Source of the DNA: Rhabditoides inermis
Taxonomy: Eukaryota > Nematoda > Chromadorea > Rhabditida > Rhabditidae
Assembly: GCA_963966185.1 (NCBI GenBank)
Contig: CAWZYM010000268.1
Location: 16,001-80,000, forward strand
Reading direction: 5' to 3'
DNA: 64,000 bases
In this document: piece after piece, positions 45,023 to 58,149 of the stretch
Numbering within the stretch: the first letter of the stretch is position 1
Layout: each line of letters opens with the position of its first letter
Program-made: the position numbers and the translations under genes
The notes under the pieces: generated by a model
The model's database searches: none
What the model was told of the DNA's origin: nothing
The model's input: only the letters and a program-made list of their open reading frames with translations

Positions 45023-45245
45023 ACTTTTGATGTTCTTCGTTCATTTCCGTGTACCGATCTACTTGATTTACTCTTTTCTACTTCCCTCTTTACTTGTAAT
45101 TGCTCGTCGGTGTTTTTGCGCAGAATTAATATTTTCATCCAGTTTGAACGTGGTCGGGTGATAACTGAGAAAGTAGTTGGTTTGGCGATCAAGTGAAAAG
45201 CTGGATTTGTCGGTCAGAAATCATCAGCCGCTGGCGAGACGAAGT

Positions 45246-45249
45246 GAGT

Positions 45250-45307
<58 letters not shown>

Positions 45308-45408
45308 GTGCGTGTGCGTGTGCGTGTGCGTGTGCGTGTGCGTGTGCGTGTGCGTGTGCGTGTGCGTGTGCGTGTGCGTGTGCGTGTGCGTGTGCGTGTG
45401 CGTGTGTG
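45246..45408. repeat. Compound microsatellite (CT)n then (GTGTGC)n
   Basis: About 60 bp of CT followed by about 100 bp of pure GTGTGC hexamers. The long Ser/Leu, Cys/Val and Arg/Thr open frames across it come from the repeat and are not genes. Confidence 0.95.
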
Positions 45409-45561
45409 GCGCGGAAACTGAACTATGTGCTCCGACACATTACTACATCATAACGATTACCAGGTGCAGGTCAACCACGGGCAGTTGGAAAAGAAAAAAA
45501 TCGAAAGTAACGCAGAAGTGGAAAAGTGGGCTGAAATAACATGAGGAATTACGCAAAACAT

Positions 45562-45633
45562 GCGGCTGCTGTGGGGATTGAACCCGGGATAGCCACATAA
45601 GCAGGCGCGCATGCTATCCACAATACCACAAGG
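45562..45633 (-). repeat. tRNA-like sequence, different core
   Basis: On the minus strand the A box is TGGTATTGTGGATAGC and the B box CCGGGTTCAATCCC, both near consensus and at tRNA spacing. The acceptor and anticodon stems are poor. The MITE ends seen around other tRNA-like cores are not visible here. Confidence 0.5.
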
Positions 45634-45799
45634 GCTAGTTGCGAAGGAGCTTTCGAGTGCGGTAGATATACCCAAGACGCGCGCAGCGATTGATACAAAC
45701 CGGGTTTGCTATGTTTTTCAGCGATTCATTAACGCTTTAACTCGTGCATTCCAATCAAGTAAACGTTATAAGCACAATGTTTATTCAACAAAATGATCT

Positions 45800-46370
45800 C
45801 AACAAGACAAAAACAACAGCAACAACACATCTTGTTAGAAAAATATTGTTCATACAAGGGGGAAGAGGTGTGTATTGAGGTTGTTGTCGTTGCGGCGGAG
45901 GCGGTGGCAGGAGAAAAAGCGGCCTGTGATGATGATCTCCCTGCTGCACTCCCACCTACAATCAATCAATCAATTCTGCAAGAAAAATAAGGAATATATG
46001 ACCAATCAATACTCACCTTTACGGCGATCGTATTCAAATGAGAAGTTGTGTGAGAACTGTTCATGAAGTGCTGCAAAAATGAGGCATGGTTATCAAATGT
46101 ACAATAGACACATGGTTCTTCTGCCACCCTACCAGTCTTCGTCAGGAGACTGCGAGTGCCCATCATAAGCGGGCCATGTGACAGAGCCCCCACCCACCTC
46201 ATGACATAAGAAAAAGCTAACCTCCACGAACGCCGTCAGCTGCCGAAAGAAGACCCTCCTGGCGAGTCGCCGTCGCAGCCGCAAAGGCTTTTGCGGCCTT
46301 TTCTGCCGCAGCAGCCTTTGTTTGATTTCATTTCTTTTGAAAACAAACGATGACAAAAGTATCAATGATA
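45800..46370 (-). CDS. Possible multi-exon gene, unrecognised
   Basis: Tentative minus-strand exons. One (about 46230-46330) reads KAAAAEKAAKAFAAATATRQ then EGLLSAADGVR; one (46017-46073) reads ALHEQFSHNFSFEYDRRK between a TTTGCAG acceptor and GTGAGT donor; a third (about 45800-45955) reads VQQGDHHHRPLFLLPPPPPQ then RQQPQYTP. The Ala/Lys-rich and Pro/Gln-rich composition is low-complexity, and no start or stop pair was fixed, so this may be chance. Confidence 0.25.
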
Positions 46371-46419
46371 AAATGATTCACTGCGCGAAAAATACGAACA
46401 CGAACACAGGTTCGGACAT

Positions 46420-46880
46420 GTAAAACAGTATGTTTTGTGCGAACGAGGAAGCGCAACAATATGCGAGTGAAATAGGGTAAAAGAGGAAGGTAGATTGCCT
46501 GAAAGTACGTTAACAAAACATCCTTTAAGATTCAATACAACTTTTTAGAGCTGGTACAGTCATGCGCGCGCAACAAAAATTGGCAGAATATTGAATGTTT
46601 TGTGCGAAGGGGAATGCGCGAGTATGTGCGAGTATTATGAGGTGAAAGAGTAGGGTCGATTACAAAAAAGTACGCTTACAAAACACCAGATGAGATTATA
46701 CAAAACTTTTGGCAGCTCATCTAATCATGCGCGCAACGAAAACTGTCTGAATAATCGATGTTTTGAGCAAACGAGCGTGCGCAAGAGTGTGCGAGTATAA
46801 TAGGGTGAAAGAGGAGGTTCAATTACATTGAAGTACGCTCGCAAAACAACAAATAAGATTATACAAAACTTTTACAAGGT
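46420..46880. repeat. Diverged tandem repeat, about 165-bp unit, three copies
   Basis: ATGTTTTG[TA]GC-AA-G-G recurs at about 46429, 46597 and 46759, each followed by TGCGAGT-TAATAGGGT(A)AAAGAG-like sequence, AAGTACGCT and ACAAAACATC-like words and AGATTATACAAAACTTTT. The copies have drifted. No coding potential. Confidence 0.7.
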
Positions 46881-48340
46881 GTTAAAAATAAATCACATTA
46901 TCGAAGATTCACCTAAAAACGAATGTTTAGCAATAATAATCACGTTATATGGAATATGAGTATTACACATTGAACGAGCATATTCGATTTCATAAATGTA
47001 CGCTCAAATATAAACAAACTGTTTCCTGAAAACACCATAACAATAAACAAACACAAATATCAAACAAGCCGAAAGTTAAAATTCCCGTTTGAAAAGCGCG
47101 CCTTCGCAGAGTAAGCCCCGCCTTTTTTTCGCAGCTCCGCCCACTTCCACAGATGAACGGCGGGTAACTGCCCGTGCAACACGGCGTGTGGCGTGTCTAC
47201 TATATGAGATGACGGGTATGGACAAAACAGACAAACAGCTTGCTGGTCAGCTGAAAATTGTGTAAACAAATGTGGATTTTTGACTTTTGTTATTCATAGT
47301 ACAACTGAACAAATTTCTTTTTTAACATTAAAGATGATACGCAATTATGAATTTTGAAATTATGTACGTAGTTATACTCACGAGTTTAATTATCGCGCTA
47401 ATGAACTTAATGCTAATTCCCCGCGTGCTTGATTGCTATGCATATTTTTTTCTTGAACAGTGTTGTTAACGGTCATACTCATTGGTGAGAGATGCATACA
47501 GTAATAGATAATGAAAGGCTTTCATCATCTCGGTTTGTAGATTGGAAGTTCTACATGAGTTTTGCTTGAGAAACTTGCTAGTTACAATACCGGAGGTTAT
47601 TTTGTCCTGTTGGTTACTATTTGGTCTGCGTTCAACTGCAGGATGCAAAAAAAAGTACGTAGTAATTAGCGCACCGAAATCTTTCAAAGAATCAAGTGCA
47701 GAATCAAGTGCAAACAAGTGCAGTGTATCCTAGACACTTATGTGTATCCTAGACAAACGTGTATCCTATACACTCTATCCTAGACACTTAAATAGTACAT
47801 TGTACATAAAAAGCTGACAAAAAATTCACAAAAAATAAATCTGTACAGTTCTTTTGCGTTTGAGAAACGAATTTCGATTTCATGTGCATTGACGACTTTT
47901 CGTCGAGACGAGTAAGATGGCGTCTTCTATTTTTCGGAACTTTTCTAACGAGTTCCATATCGTCTGTACAACTAGTCTTGACAGTTTGACAGATGTGGTC
48001 CCCCAAGTTCGCCTTCTTTTTTTTCAACAAGCCGTCTCATGCCATGGCACCTCGCCAAGCCATGCTTCTCCGTTCTGTCAAGTTTCACTGACACATAGCG
48101 GCGGCCTGCCTTTGAGTGAGATTTTTTCAACGCATAAAAAATCTTGGGCAGCCCTACCAGTTGAAACGTAACTTCACACAAAAACACACCACGCAACTTC
48201 ACTTCTCAATTTTGAGCGGTTTCTTTCCGCGAGCGGTTGCTTCATCCCGCGCTCCCACGAACGACCTCTCGACGACAATGAAAGTCACCGCCGCCGCCGC
48301 TCGAAGATGAGGTTTCATGGAGTAATTCTCAAATTGAGGC
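46881..48340. other. No recognised gene
   Basis: AT-rich except for a GC-box-like segment near 47100-47150 (CCCCGCC, CTCCGCCC). A small repeat of GTGTATCCTAGACA words lies at 47725-47790. No exon has family or splice support. Confidence 0.4.
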
Positions 48341-48600
48341 CGTTCTTTGTGAGACGATAAGGCAACGCCAAAAAAGCCTGTGAAAGTGCAACTAGTCGGC
48401 GAAGCGCGGAATTTGGAATTGAAGGAAAAGAAGGTACAAAGCAAAGGCGAATTGAAGGGCAACGGCGGCACCCGCGAACGGAAGAGAAGTACGTTTTTTT
48501 CCTGGTTATTGATCGATCTCCTGAGCCGTTCACTGTGAGACGATAAGGAGGAGCCAAATGAGCCTGTTGGGAGTGCACATAGTCGGTAACTCACGGTTCA
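48341..48600. repeat. Short direct repeat of about 180 bp spacing
   Basis: GTGAGACGATAAGG followed by GCC and CCTGT---AGTGCA-ATAGTCGG-like words occurs at about 48350 and 48533. The open frames over it (131 and 87 aa, minus) look non-coding. Confidence 0.5.
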
Positions 48601-48986
48601 CGGATTTCTTGGATTTCGCAACATGATAGTGACAAATTGATCGACCGGGAGCAATTATGCAAATGAACGCGAGAAGTTCGAAAACGTTCGACGGTAGACG
48701 CAAGGTGGTCCATAAGGCACACGCGTTCGAGAATGGATCAAGGCCGCATACTCTATATCGGATAAAAAGACGGATGTCTGGAGACGTGACTGGATTCCTC
48801 TCTCCGCATATGCTGTAATGCCAACAGTGTCTGGAGATTGCGAAGCCCCGCAAATCGAAATACGAACAGTTTCAAACTGTAGCTGTACGGTTTCATTGTT
48901 TGAATGGATTGGAAAATGGGAGCATAGGCTTTCGCTACCAGACACATACATACATTTTTTTTGTTACACAGTTTTCTTTATTCAGT

Positions 48987-51063
48987 TTACGAGGGAAGTG
49001 TAGTGGAGACGAGGCGTGGTTGTATGGTAGCGGGCGTGGGACGTCTCTTCATCGATCGCCAGTTGAACAACAGCACAATAGGCCTACAAACATCATCGGA
49101 TGAAAAACTTGGACTTGTTTTCGTGTATTTCACCACTCACCCGGCGCTTGCTGAAGACAGAATGAGCACATACGTGACGCACATGAACAATGCGAGTCGG
49201 GTTTGCGGGATGAAGTTGGGTATCACGTTGAAACAAGTCAGCGAGGCAATGTAGATCGCCGATATTGCGATCGTCTAAACCGATGTTTTTCATTTAAAAA
49301 AGTATTCGTACAATTGATTATTCCCTGATCGTCAGTATAGGGTCGCTTTAATTTTTTTTTCTTTATGAAGACACATTTTGTTGTCTGTTTTCGCAGAAAA
49401 AAGTTGAAACAAAAGTCGTCTTACCACGATTGTATCATTTAATAAGATGGCTCTGTCAACAAAAACCAATTTATCTAAGGAGGAACTTCACATTGTGAAG
49501 ATGCATCTATCGAAGACCATCTCAGAATCACGATAAAAATTAATATTTTTTTTCGTTATCATCTCAATCACAAAAAAGTTGTTAATAACAATTGTTTTCT
49601 TTATTTTTTTGGTCACAGAACAAATTTCCGACTCATATATAGTGGAGAGAAAGTTGATAGTTGTTTTTTTGTGTTAATAATTTGAGGGTGGTGTTTGCAA
49701 ACTTCTTCAAGCACTTTTTGTCATTTCGTTTACACCGACTGTGCATGTGTGATGTGTGGGCAGGTGACTTGTATTTGTGGTTCACAAAATTACTTCAATG
49801 TTCCGTTTTTTTGTAAAAACAACCATATGAACCAACCTGAGCAAACATTCTATTCTCTTTCTTCTGTCGCAGTCGTCTCTCTTCGCTCCGATTGTCGGTC
49901 ACAGACTATGAAAACATAATAAACTCATACTGATCTCAAACTGTTTTCCCTCTACATAGCAACGTTTTGTTTGTTTAACAGTTATACAGTTTACAGTTTA
50001 CCGTGAAATAAAACAGCAGTTTACCGTGAAACAAAACAGCAACTATTTTATTTAATTTTCGAAATAATATTTGTTATAGTCAGTTTCATACTCAGTTTGC
50101 GTATTTGTTCAGATTGTGGTTAATTGTCTGAAGTTCGCAAGTTCTACTTTTGTAAAAAAAGACAATTTCATTCAACTTAACCATAACAAAAAAGCACGAA
50201 TCACCACAAAAAAACTGGCATACCTTGTTCCACTGTCTCAGATTGTATAGGCTGTACATGTCTATGCAAAACTGGACAGTCATGAGACAGGAGTTGAACA
50301 CAAAGTCCACATAGAAACCCATAAACGTTCCACACGTCGTATCGGGAAAACTATAAATCAGAGCATAGGGATCGTAGTACAGTTCAGAAGATGCTACAAA
50401 TACAATTCGCAATTCAGTAAGAAAAACTAGGCTTACGCAAAATTGTGATAAAACTGTACAACAAAGATTCTACAAAAATGACGCATTCCAGCAACCAAGT
50501 TTTGCGAGCAGCGAAAATCACACGGTACCTGAACGCTGATGCTGATTTGTTTTAAAAAAAAACAACAACACCAAACCAAACCTATTGATGTGTTTTATTG
50601 CCACAAATCTGTTGATAGTGAGAGCGAATGCAGAGTGCAATGCAATCGACTGCGTGAATATACCGAACTGAGCAGAAATTCGCGAAAGTTGCATCCACAA
50701 AAGAGTTGTGGGTAGCTGACTGAAACAAACTATTGCTTCGGTTTGTTTGATACCCGACTCACATTATAGTAGCAATGAACGCGTATGATGAGAAAAGAAC
50801 GCCCATCCCTAGAGGTATTCAGTTACACAGATTCTAACTGTAATCACATACCAGTGTTTCCGAGCACGTAGAAAAGTGAGATTATACCAAATGCGTTTTT
50901 GATAAGATCCGATCTGATGATAACACACATTGTGAAGACGTTCAGAAGAACTCCAATAAATGCGCCCTGGCAGTGAAGTGGATTGACGATGCAGGAATCC
51001 TAACATTTTGCTTACCACGAACATAGCACCTCCATAAGCAAGGTTCTCCTCGCGTAAAGCCAT
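48987..51063 (-). CDS. srx-type serpentine chemoreceptor, nine exons, complete
   Basis: The best-resolved receptor here. Exon 1 (51016-51063) MALREENLAYGGAMFV; exon 2 GVLLNVFTMCVIIR, FGIISLFYVLGNT; exon 3 GMGVLFSSYAFIATIM; exon 4 LPTTLLWMQLSRISAQFGIF, then TINRFVAIKHINR (N-R-F-A signature); exon 5 RVIFAARKTWLLECVIF...; exon 6 SELYYDPYALIYSFPDTTCG with FYVDFVFN and DMYSLYNLRQWNK; exon 7 (about 49838-49908) LRQKKENRMFAQ; exon 8 (49137-49276) TIAISAIYIASLTCFNVIPN; exon 9 GPIVLLFNWRSMKRRPT... ending TAA 48987-48989, followed by AATAAA (near 48979). It is paralogous exon by exon to 18556-22155. The product is a roughly 300-residue sensory membrane protein. Confidence 0.8.
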
Positions 51064-52194
51064 ATCACAAACACAAAGTGTTGATTTTTAAGAAATACTT
51101 CTGACTGAGAACAGAAAATCATACACCGCAGTGTATCTATCGAGAAACTAAACAATCACGAATAACGCGAATTGGTTAATCGAATATTATTCTCTTCCGG
51201 CTCTATACAATACTATTATATACTGTTACTACACGTCTATTACTAATAACCTTCAGAACTGTTTTGAATACGCTTTCTCACTACATGGTGTCTTTGTTTT
51301 GAAGGTCGGACTTCCAAATTGAAATTCAATTTTAATTTCCTACAGTTTAACACTATTGCGGAAACAATCGTTCTCTCACATCTGTTATTATTCTTTTGTA
51401 GGCCATACTTCCTTTATATGGTACAGAAATATCGCTGGCTCGCCAGACAGACGAGAGTTTTATGCAAATCTGCCCCGGATGTGTGTTTTTGTGCTCAAAC
51501 GTGGTAGAAATGACCAAAATCGGAAAATCGAGCATTAGAGATATCTAGGCATTCTATGTAAGCATCGTCTCCGGAAAAATGGGCGCTGTGCAAAAATCTA
51601 CAAGGCCAAATCGAATCAGAAAACTTTTAGCGGTAGCAGTTAATAAGAATAAAACCTGCGTTGTCGTTTGCCACGCCGTACACCACACCACCCACTTCTG
51701 TTCACAGATCGCCATGGATGAGTACGCGATTTACAGAAGTGCTTCACACGCCTAAGCAACCGAAAGCACGACGTGACGTCAAAATGCCAAAAATGGCCCG
51801 TTGCACTTTTATTTCTGGCAGTCGTTGTGAGATCTCTTAGGATACCCCTGTGCACAAGTAAAATTGTATCCGGGATTGTGGCATCACCAACACTCCTCAA
51901 ATTATAATGTTTTATAAACGACGAATGATAAGATTGTGGTATACCATTATGAACTGCGCAACGCACTATTAGTGTTCGTTGCTCACTCACAATGTAATGT
52001 AGGGATATGTGTATTTTTGACGCGAAGAAATGAAGGGTAGTTGAAAACGTAAAAGTGATAGTTACTTGACTGTTAACGAATTCAAACAAAATTTACCAAC
52101 AACAAAAAAACACTGTTTGCTTTGAGGCGTATTTCTGTTTTTATTACTCAAATTGGAAAAAAGAACAAAGTTCATGTGAGTCAAGCATGGCGTT
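51064..52194. other. Intergenic, no recognised feature
   Basis: The upstream region of the srx gene and downstream of the sulfotransferase. Frames near 51640-52089 have no start-stop or splice structure that I trust. Confidence 0.4.
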
Positions 52195-52791
52195 TCAGAA
52201 TCCCTGCGGCAGGTCGTAGTTGAAAAGTTTGAAGTCGTAGTAGAACATGCGAACAATGTACTCCAGTAGAAAGGGCGAGGAGCGGAGGCGGTTCTCGAAA
52301 AACCTGAACAGAGTGGTTGGAGGTGAGACAAGCAACAAGTATATAGTTATTAATGATCGCAATCAGTTGCGAGCGGTGGGGTAGATCAGAAGAAGACGGA
52401 AAGTCAGATCTCGGCAATAGCGAGCAAAACAAGGAAGGCAGACGGTTATGGCACCGTATTTCCAACTGCAAACAAGGTAGATCGAAAACTATCGCTCTGG
52501 CGCAGGCTGTGAGTGGAACGTTGTACGCAATCGCAGACAATGCAACATGGACAAAAGATGTGAGGCAAAGAAACATGAGAAGTTATACTTTCTGGCGTTG
52601 GTTTGGACAGTGGAGTGGACGGTGCGACCGATGGTGAGCTCACGGCTGATGAACGACACCTCTTCCGACGACACCTAGGAAACAAAGTATGAGAGAAGGA
52701 AGCGGGGAAGAGTAGAGTACATAGGTATGAAAGGTGACGATAAAAAAGGGAGAAAAGAGAGGAAGGAAAGAAAGAGGCGAGAAGCGCGCGC

Positions 52792-52839
<48 letters not shown>

Positions 52840-52967
52840 CTCACGTTTTGCTTGAGAAGTACTTGCGTGAGGTCTGTGAGTAGCTCCTTTGTCGGATCGC
52901 TCGAGTAGCGAATCAGGTCGTACTTATTCAACTTGTGTTTCAGATCGCACGCCCTTAAAGCTATGTA

Positions 52968-53013
<46 letters not shown>

Positions 53014-53749
53014 AATGTCAGACTCATTACACAAAGGAGTAGTTTCGTCAACAACTTCCATCATCGGTACGGGATGGACCTGAATTCAATGTTTGACATG
53101 TGTATTTGGTAGTGATTCGAACCATCATTGTCTCTCGACTTAAACGGAGACACGGTTAAACGGAGACAGCAAACTCTCATCGCACTTCTCCACTATCAAG
53201 CAGCTTATACTTAAATATGATAGTGAAATAAGATCCGTTTAAAGAGTGTACCACACACATTTTGTGTGTAAACTGCAATTACCACGTGAAAAAAGTGAAA
53301 AAAAACAATCAATATCATTCATAAGCAAACAATATCAATGTTAGACGCATAGCGGACATATGTAACAAACTATTGAAGAGTGTGCACTGTGCGTACGAAA
53401 TGTTTCACGCAGAATTGAATCAGTACAAAACACAGTACATATCGTGAAAAGTAGCTATTTCGTAGAAACAAGTGTTTTTTATTGTAAAAGTAATAAATAA
53501 CTCAGAGTTCAAACCAAGTCTCTCTCCCTTCTTTCCCCACTCACCAGTGCTGCGGCCAAAAGTGGACGTCTTCAAACGTCTCGGGATAGGATTCTTTCTC
53601 GATCTGATAAAATGTTAATCAGTTGTTTTCCCACAAAAGAAACCAGATGACTCACTTGACTGGCAAATCGCTCGTATTCCGAAATGATGAAACACGTCAT
53701 ATTCTGGTGGCAGCCATTGCAGTAGGGCGGCATGGGCGTGCTGCAACCG

Positions 53750-53801
<52 letters not shown>

Positions 53802-54182
53802 AGTGTTAGTGTTTGTCAACATACCGTATGCATCGATCGATGAACCCGGACAGGAATCGATCGACTGGCTCGCGGGTCACGAACGCATAGCGCCACGACG
53901 AGTCGTCCTGTTGATGGCGTCATTATTCCGATTCCGAATCTGATTTTTCGAGAAAAAAAAAATTTTTTTCGTAGATTCGACAGGACAGTTTTTGCGTTCT
54001 TTCTCGATTCGACACGACAGTTTTGAAATTAAAAAAATCACAAGACGTTTTTCTTTAGTATTTACATGTATGTACGTACCCCGGCAACAACGTCCCTCTT
54101 TTCAAGTCCGATACGTAGCGGTGAGAATTGGTCTTGCAGGAACTGAAAGTGAAAGTTCGGGAGAAAACAAAAGAGAAAAAAG

Positions 54183-54249
<67 letters not shown>

Positions 54250-54305
54250 GGAGAGAGAGAGAGAAAGAGGGAGAGGAGAGAGAGAGAGTAAGAGAGAGAG
54301 GGGGG

Positions 54306-54345
<40 letters not shown>

Positions 54346-54527
54346 TGAAACGCACCCTCCGTCAAGCTCGTCCTTGAAGTGGCGTCCGCCGTCTCGGAAC
54401 TTCTTTGGATCGCTGAGGTAGCACATCACAGCCGTCATTATCGTCGACATGGACTTGTGGTTGTAGCAAGACATCAGCTTGTTGCGAGACGAGACCTGAG
54501 CCTTATCACTATAATCACACCATATGC

Positions 54528-54578
<51 letters not shown>

Positions 54579-54880
54579 ACGCACCCGAACCATGCTGGTG
54601 AAGTTGTGGCGAGTAGGCCAGGCAGCTAGGCACGCGCTGCTTCCCTCCCTTTCGCACATCTCCTCACCAGACAGACTGAATGAACGATCCGGCAGTGGCT
54701 GCAGTTATACTGTCCGGAATCGCGCAAAAGTAAAAACATTAATTTGGAGTGTAAATCAATCATTCAATCAATTAATCATTTATCCAGAATCGCTACATCC
54801 TAGCGCATGTCTGCGTAACTCACATCGCTGTTCAGTCGAATCAGCGGTTCTATTGCTTCCATCGCGTCGGCGCTGCGTGC
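52195..54880 (-). CDS. Carbohydrate sulfotransferase (Sulfotransfer_2, chst-1-like)
   Basis: Golgi enzyme family that transfers sulfate from PAPS to glycans. Exons on the minus strand: 54824-54880 (ADAMEAIEPLIRLNSD) and a short one near 54669-54711 (both tentative); 54357-54497 with NKLMSCYNHKSMSTIMTAVM, whose KSMST is the 5'-phosphosulfate-binding motif; 54097-54142; 53826-53912 with WRYAFVTREPVDRFLSGFID, the RxPVxRFxS 3'-phosphate-binding motif; about 53640-53715 PYCNGCHQNMTCFIISEYER; about 53540-53605 ESYPETFEDVHFWPQHW; about 52840-52965 HKLNKYDLIRYSS; 52587-52673 SFISRELTIGRTVHST; 52195-52303 SPFLLEYIVRMFYYDFKLFN, stop TGA. Key motifs are intact. The N-terminal anchor is not in these exons; 60948-61337 is a candidate. 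CT/GA repeats sit in several introns. Confidence 0.8.
52796..52838. repeat. (GA)n microsatellite in sulfotransferase intron
   Basis: A pure GA run on the plus strand, hence (UC)n in the transcript, just 3' of the donor of the exon at about 52840-52965. Confidence 0.95.
52970..53012. repeat. (CT)n microsatellite in sulfotransferase intron
   Basis: A pure CT run on the plus strand, (AG)n in the transcript, just 5' of the same exon; complementary to 52796-52838. Confidence 0.95.
53748..53803. repeat. (TTG)n microsatellite
   Basis: A TTG run of about 55 bp in the intron between the PVDRFLS exon and the CNGC exon of the sulfotransferase; it gives a Leu-rich spurious frame. Confidence 0.95.
54184..54342. 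repeat. (GA)n microsatellite, interrupted
   Basis: About 160 bp of GA with GGA and G-run interruptions, (UC)n in the transcript, immediately 3' of the KSMST exon. Confidence 0.95.
54530..54578. repeat. (CT)n microsatellite
   Basis: (AG)n in the transcript, shortly 5' of the KSMST exon and complementary to 54184-54342. Confidence 0.95.
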
Positions 54881-54936
54881 CTAAACACATAATGTAATGA
54901 TACTCATGCCGAGTCAGACTTTCTATGTAATCACGA

Positions 54937-56844
54937 CTAGCGGGCCGGAGGCTCGCTTCGCTCGCCTCCGGCCCGCTAGTGGCGGCGGCTTCGCCGCCGC
55001 ACTGCGCTCCGAGGCTCGCGCGCCTTCGGCGCGCTCGCCTCTTCGCGTTAAATCATCAAAATGTCAAATCTGAATTCTGCTATGGCTTTAGTACACGTTA
55101 GACATCGAAATCTCAAGTTTCGGAGTTGTTTGCGTTTTTGTTTACTTGTTTACCTGACTTGTAAACATCTGATATGAACTCTCCATCAAGTCTAGTACAC
55201 TTTAGATATCAAACTCTATAGTTTTAGAGTTGTTTACAACTTGTTTACTAGTTTGCCAAAATTGTTTACCTAAATATTGTAATTATTTATTTGTTACTTG
55301 TACCAGTTATGGACCTTTTATCTTGAAAAACAACCGCGATATTAATTTTAGAACATTTTTCACTATTTAAAAAAATACGAATATTGGAAAATTAAATAAA
55401 ATTGAAACATAAATAAAAAATCTGAAATAATTCATGAATAAGGGAATACGGTAGTGATAATCAAATAGAAAAATCCAGGTGTCAACTCTCATCTAGACGA
55501 AAGTTACAGGGTCGTAAAGTGAAATTTGAAGTTCATGCTAATTTATTCCAGGTGACAGATGAGAGGCGACAGGTGAGACGGTACCTGGCAGGTACTCAGG
55601 ACCTAAGGTGTCATTGGTGAAAGGAATGAGAGAATAAAAAATAGTTTTTCTAAGAAGTTGAAACTTAGATCTACTGTATTTTACGTTTTGCATCTTGCCT
55701 GATTGATCCTGTCAGCGGTCAATATGCTCAACTGAAAAAATGAGCCACATTTTTGTTGAAAATCAAGGTTTTTTGAAAAAGTGAAATCCTTCTACAGTGA
55801 AGCGAAAAATCTGAAAATTTGTCAGTAAATATTAGTTTTTGAGTTATGAATTACTGTGCAAAATCCAGGTCTCAACTTTTATATAGTAAGGGATTGTAGT
55901 TGATCTAGTGAATCATGAAATATGATTTTTATTTTCAGTATTAAGGTTGAGCATACGTGTTTGTGTTGATTGTGTCATAGAAAGTAATTTACCATATAAA
56001 TTTGAAAAATTAATATTGAAAACGAAAGAAGTTATGATCAAAAATGTAAAATTTTCACGAAAATTTTAATATTTATATTTTGAAAACGGAATAAGTTTTT
56101 TATTTGAAATTGAAATGGTGTGAACGGCCAAGTGTCTTCTATCATCAGCTGAAGTCTGAATTTTTAGTCTTCAAAACTAACAGAGATATTCAAGGTTTTT
56201 GCGTTTTGCATCTTACGTGATTGATCCTGTCAGAAAATGAAAAATGGTGTAAAACTTTTTTGAACTGGTATTTGAAAATGAAACTGTGAAACTGTGAATA
56301 ACATGCATGTTTCTTGTTACTGTGCAAGTTTCATGACAAAATATGAAGTTTGAAGGTAGGTTTACATAGAAGTGGACCGAGTTGTTAGTGAACCCTTTTA
56401 AGGAAATGATTTAGGAACCTATGCTAATGTGTGTCTGTTAGGAGTGATTAGTTGATATAAGGTTTGTAGTTTGAGTGTGAAATGTTTCTTCAGTCTTGAG
56501 TTATGTCCTTCTGAAATTTTGAAAATTCTATATAAACCCATATAAGGAATTATCGGAATGAGTCCTAGTGACGTGTGTCAAGTCAATATAGCGTGCTAAG
56601 TCTAAGTTTACAGTATGAAAGTCACATCTTGAAACATGGACTGAGCATATGGGTGAAAAGTTTTTCAGGCTATGTCAAGTTGTTAGTAAAGTCATACGGT
56701 AAGTAGAGGTGTGTGTGTGAAAATGAAACGATTGCATGCGGTCAACATAAGAATGTTAAGTTTAGAGTATGAGCTGTGTAGGTGTAATAGTCACTGAGCT
56801 ATATGGTGTGACCAACAGACAAACAAGGACCATAGCAAATTTTA
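54937..56844 (-). mobile_element. Helitron-like element A (non-autonomous)
   Basis: Read on the minus strand the 3' end is a strong hairpin (CCGGAGGC...GCCTCCGG) followed within a few bases by CTAG and then T, the standard Helitron terminus. More TTCG-loop hairpins lie just inside (54977-55040). The other end, next to element B, reads TAAAATTTGCTATGGTCC, resembling the start of B and C. The interior is AT-rich with TGATTGATCCTGTCAG twice (55700, 56219). No Rep/helicase. Confidence 0.6.
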
Positions 56845-57307
56845 CTAGCGCTCCGGCGCGCTGTCGCGCGCCTCCGCGCTAGATCATGAAAATTAGAAGA
56901 ATAGAATAGAAACTCATAGAATAGAATACAAACTCAAGTTTTTGTTATGATCAATAATACTGTGTGTTTTTTTTTTACAATTTCATAACATTTTGAGTGA
57001 AACTGGTTATTAAAGTAGAGAAGATTAGTCGATTGATGTATTGATTGCACTGATAATGTGGTCTATAGGCGATGCAATAATAATAATACCTATTCTGCAA
57101 GTGCTTTGGTTAGCTGCCGCGTACATCCGTTGTACAAGTCAGTAGATCTATGTATATTTTTGAATTTGAATGTCCTCGCGTATAATACAGAAAGAGCACC
57201 CGCACGGTGCCGCGCGCTCCCGCTATCAATATCTATGAACACATAGATCAATGATAATCATTATACATTTTTTTCTGAACTATACTTTCCTTTGCTCATA
57301 AAAACTC

Positions 57308-57840
<533 letters not shown>

Positions 57841-58149
57841 GTCAATGTATTTTTAGAGATTTAAGTAAAACTTTTGCTTGGACATGGAGCTTCCGTTGCC
57901 GGACAGCGAGATTTTGATGTTTTTTTTAACCGGATACTGAAAGCAAAATTGAGGACGTGGACTACAGCCGAGAACGTAAACTCAACTATCTGCAAAGTTT
58001 CATACAAATTGGTTTAGTATGAATCAAGTCATGAACGCGGAACTAATCAAAATCGCAAGAGAAAAATGCGAGGAGCGCGCGCATCTTTTGATAATTGGAC
58101 AATATGTTCCTCACACCGTAACCAATTAACGCTGAGTTTTGCAGGTACG

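Noticed and set aside
48199..48594. Arg/Ser-rich 131-aa minus-strand frame
   Set aside because: Overlaps a short direct repeat and lacks splice or family support.
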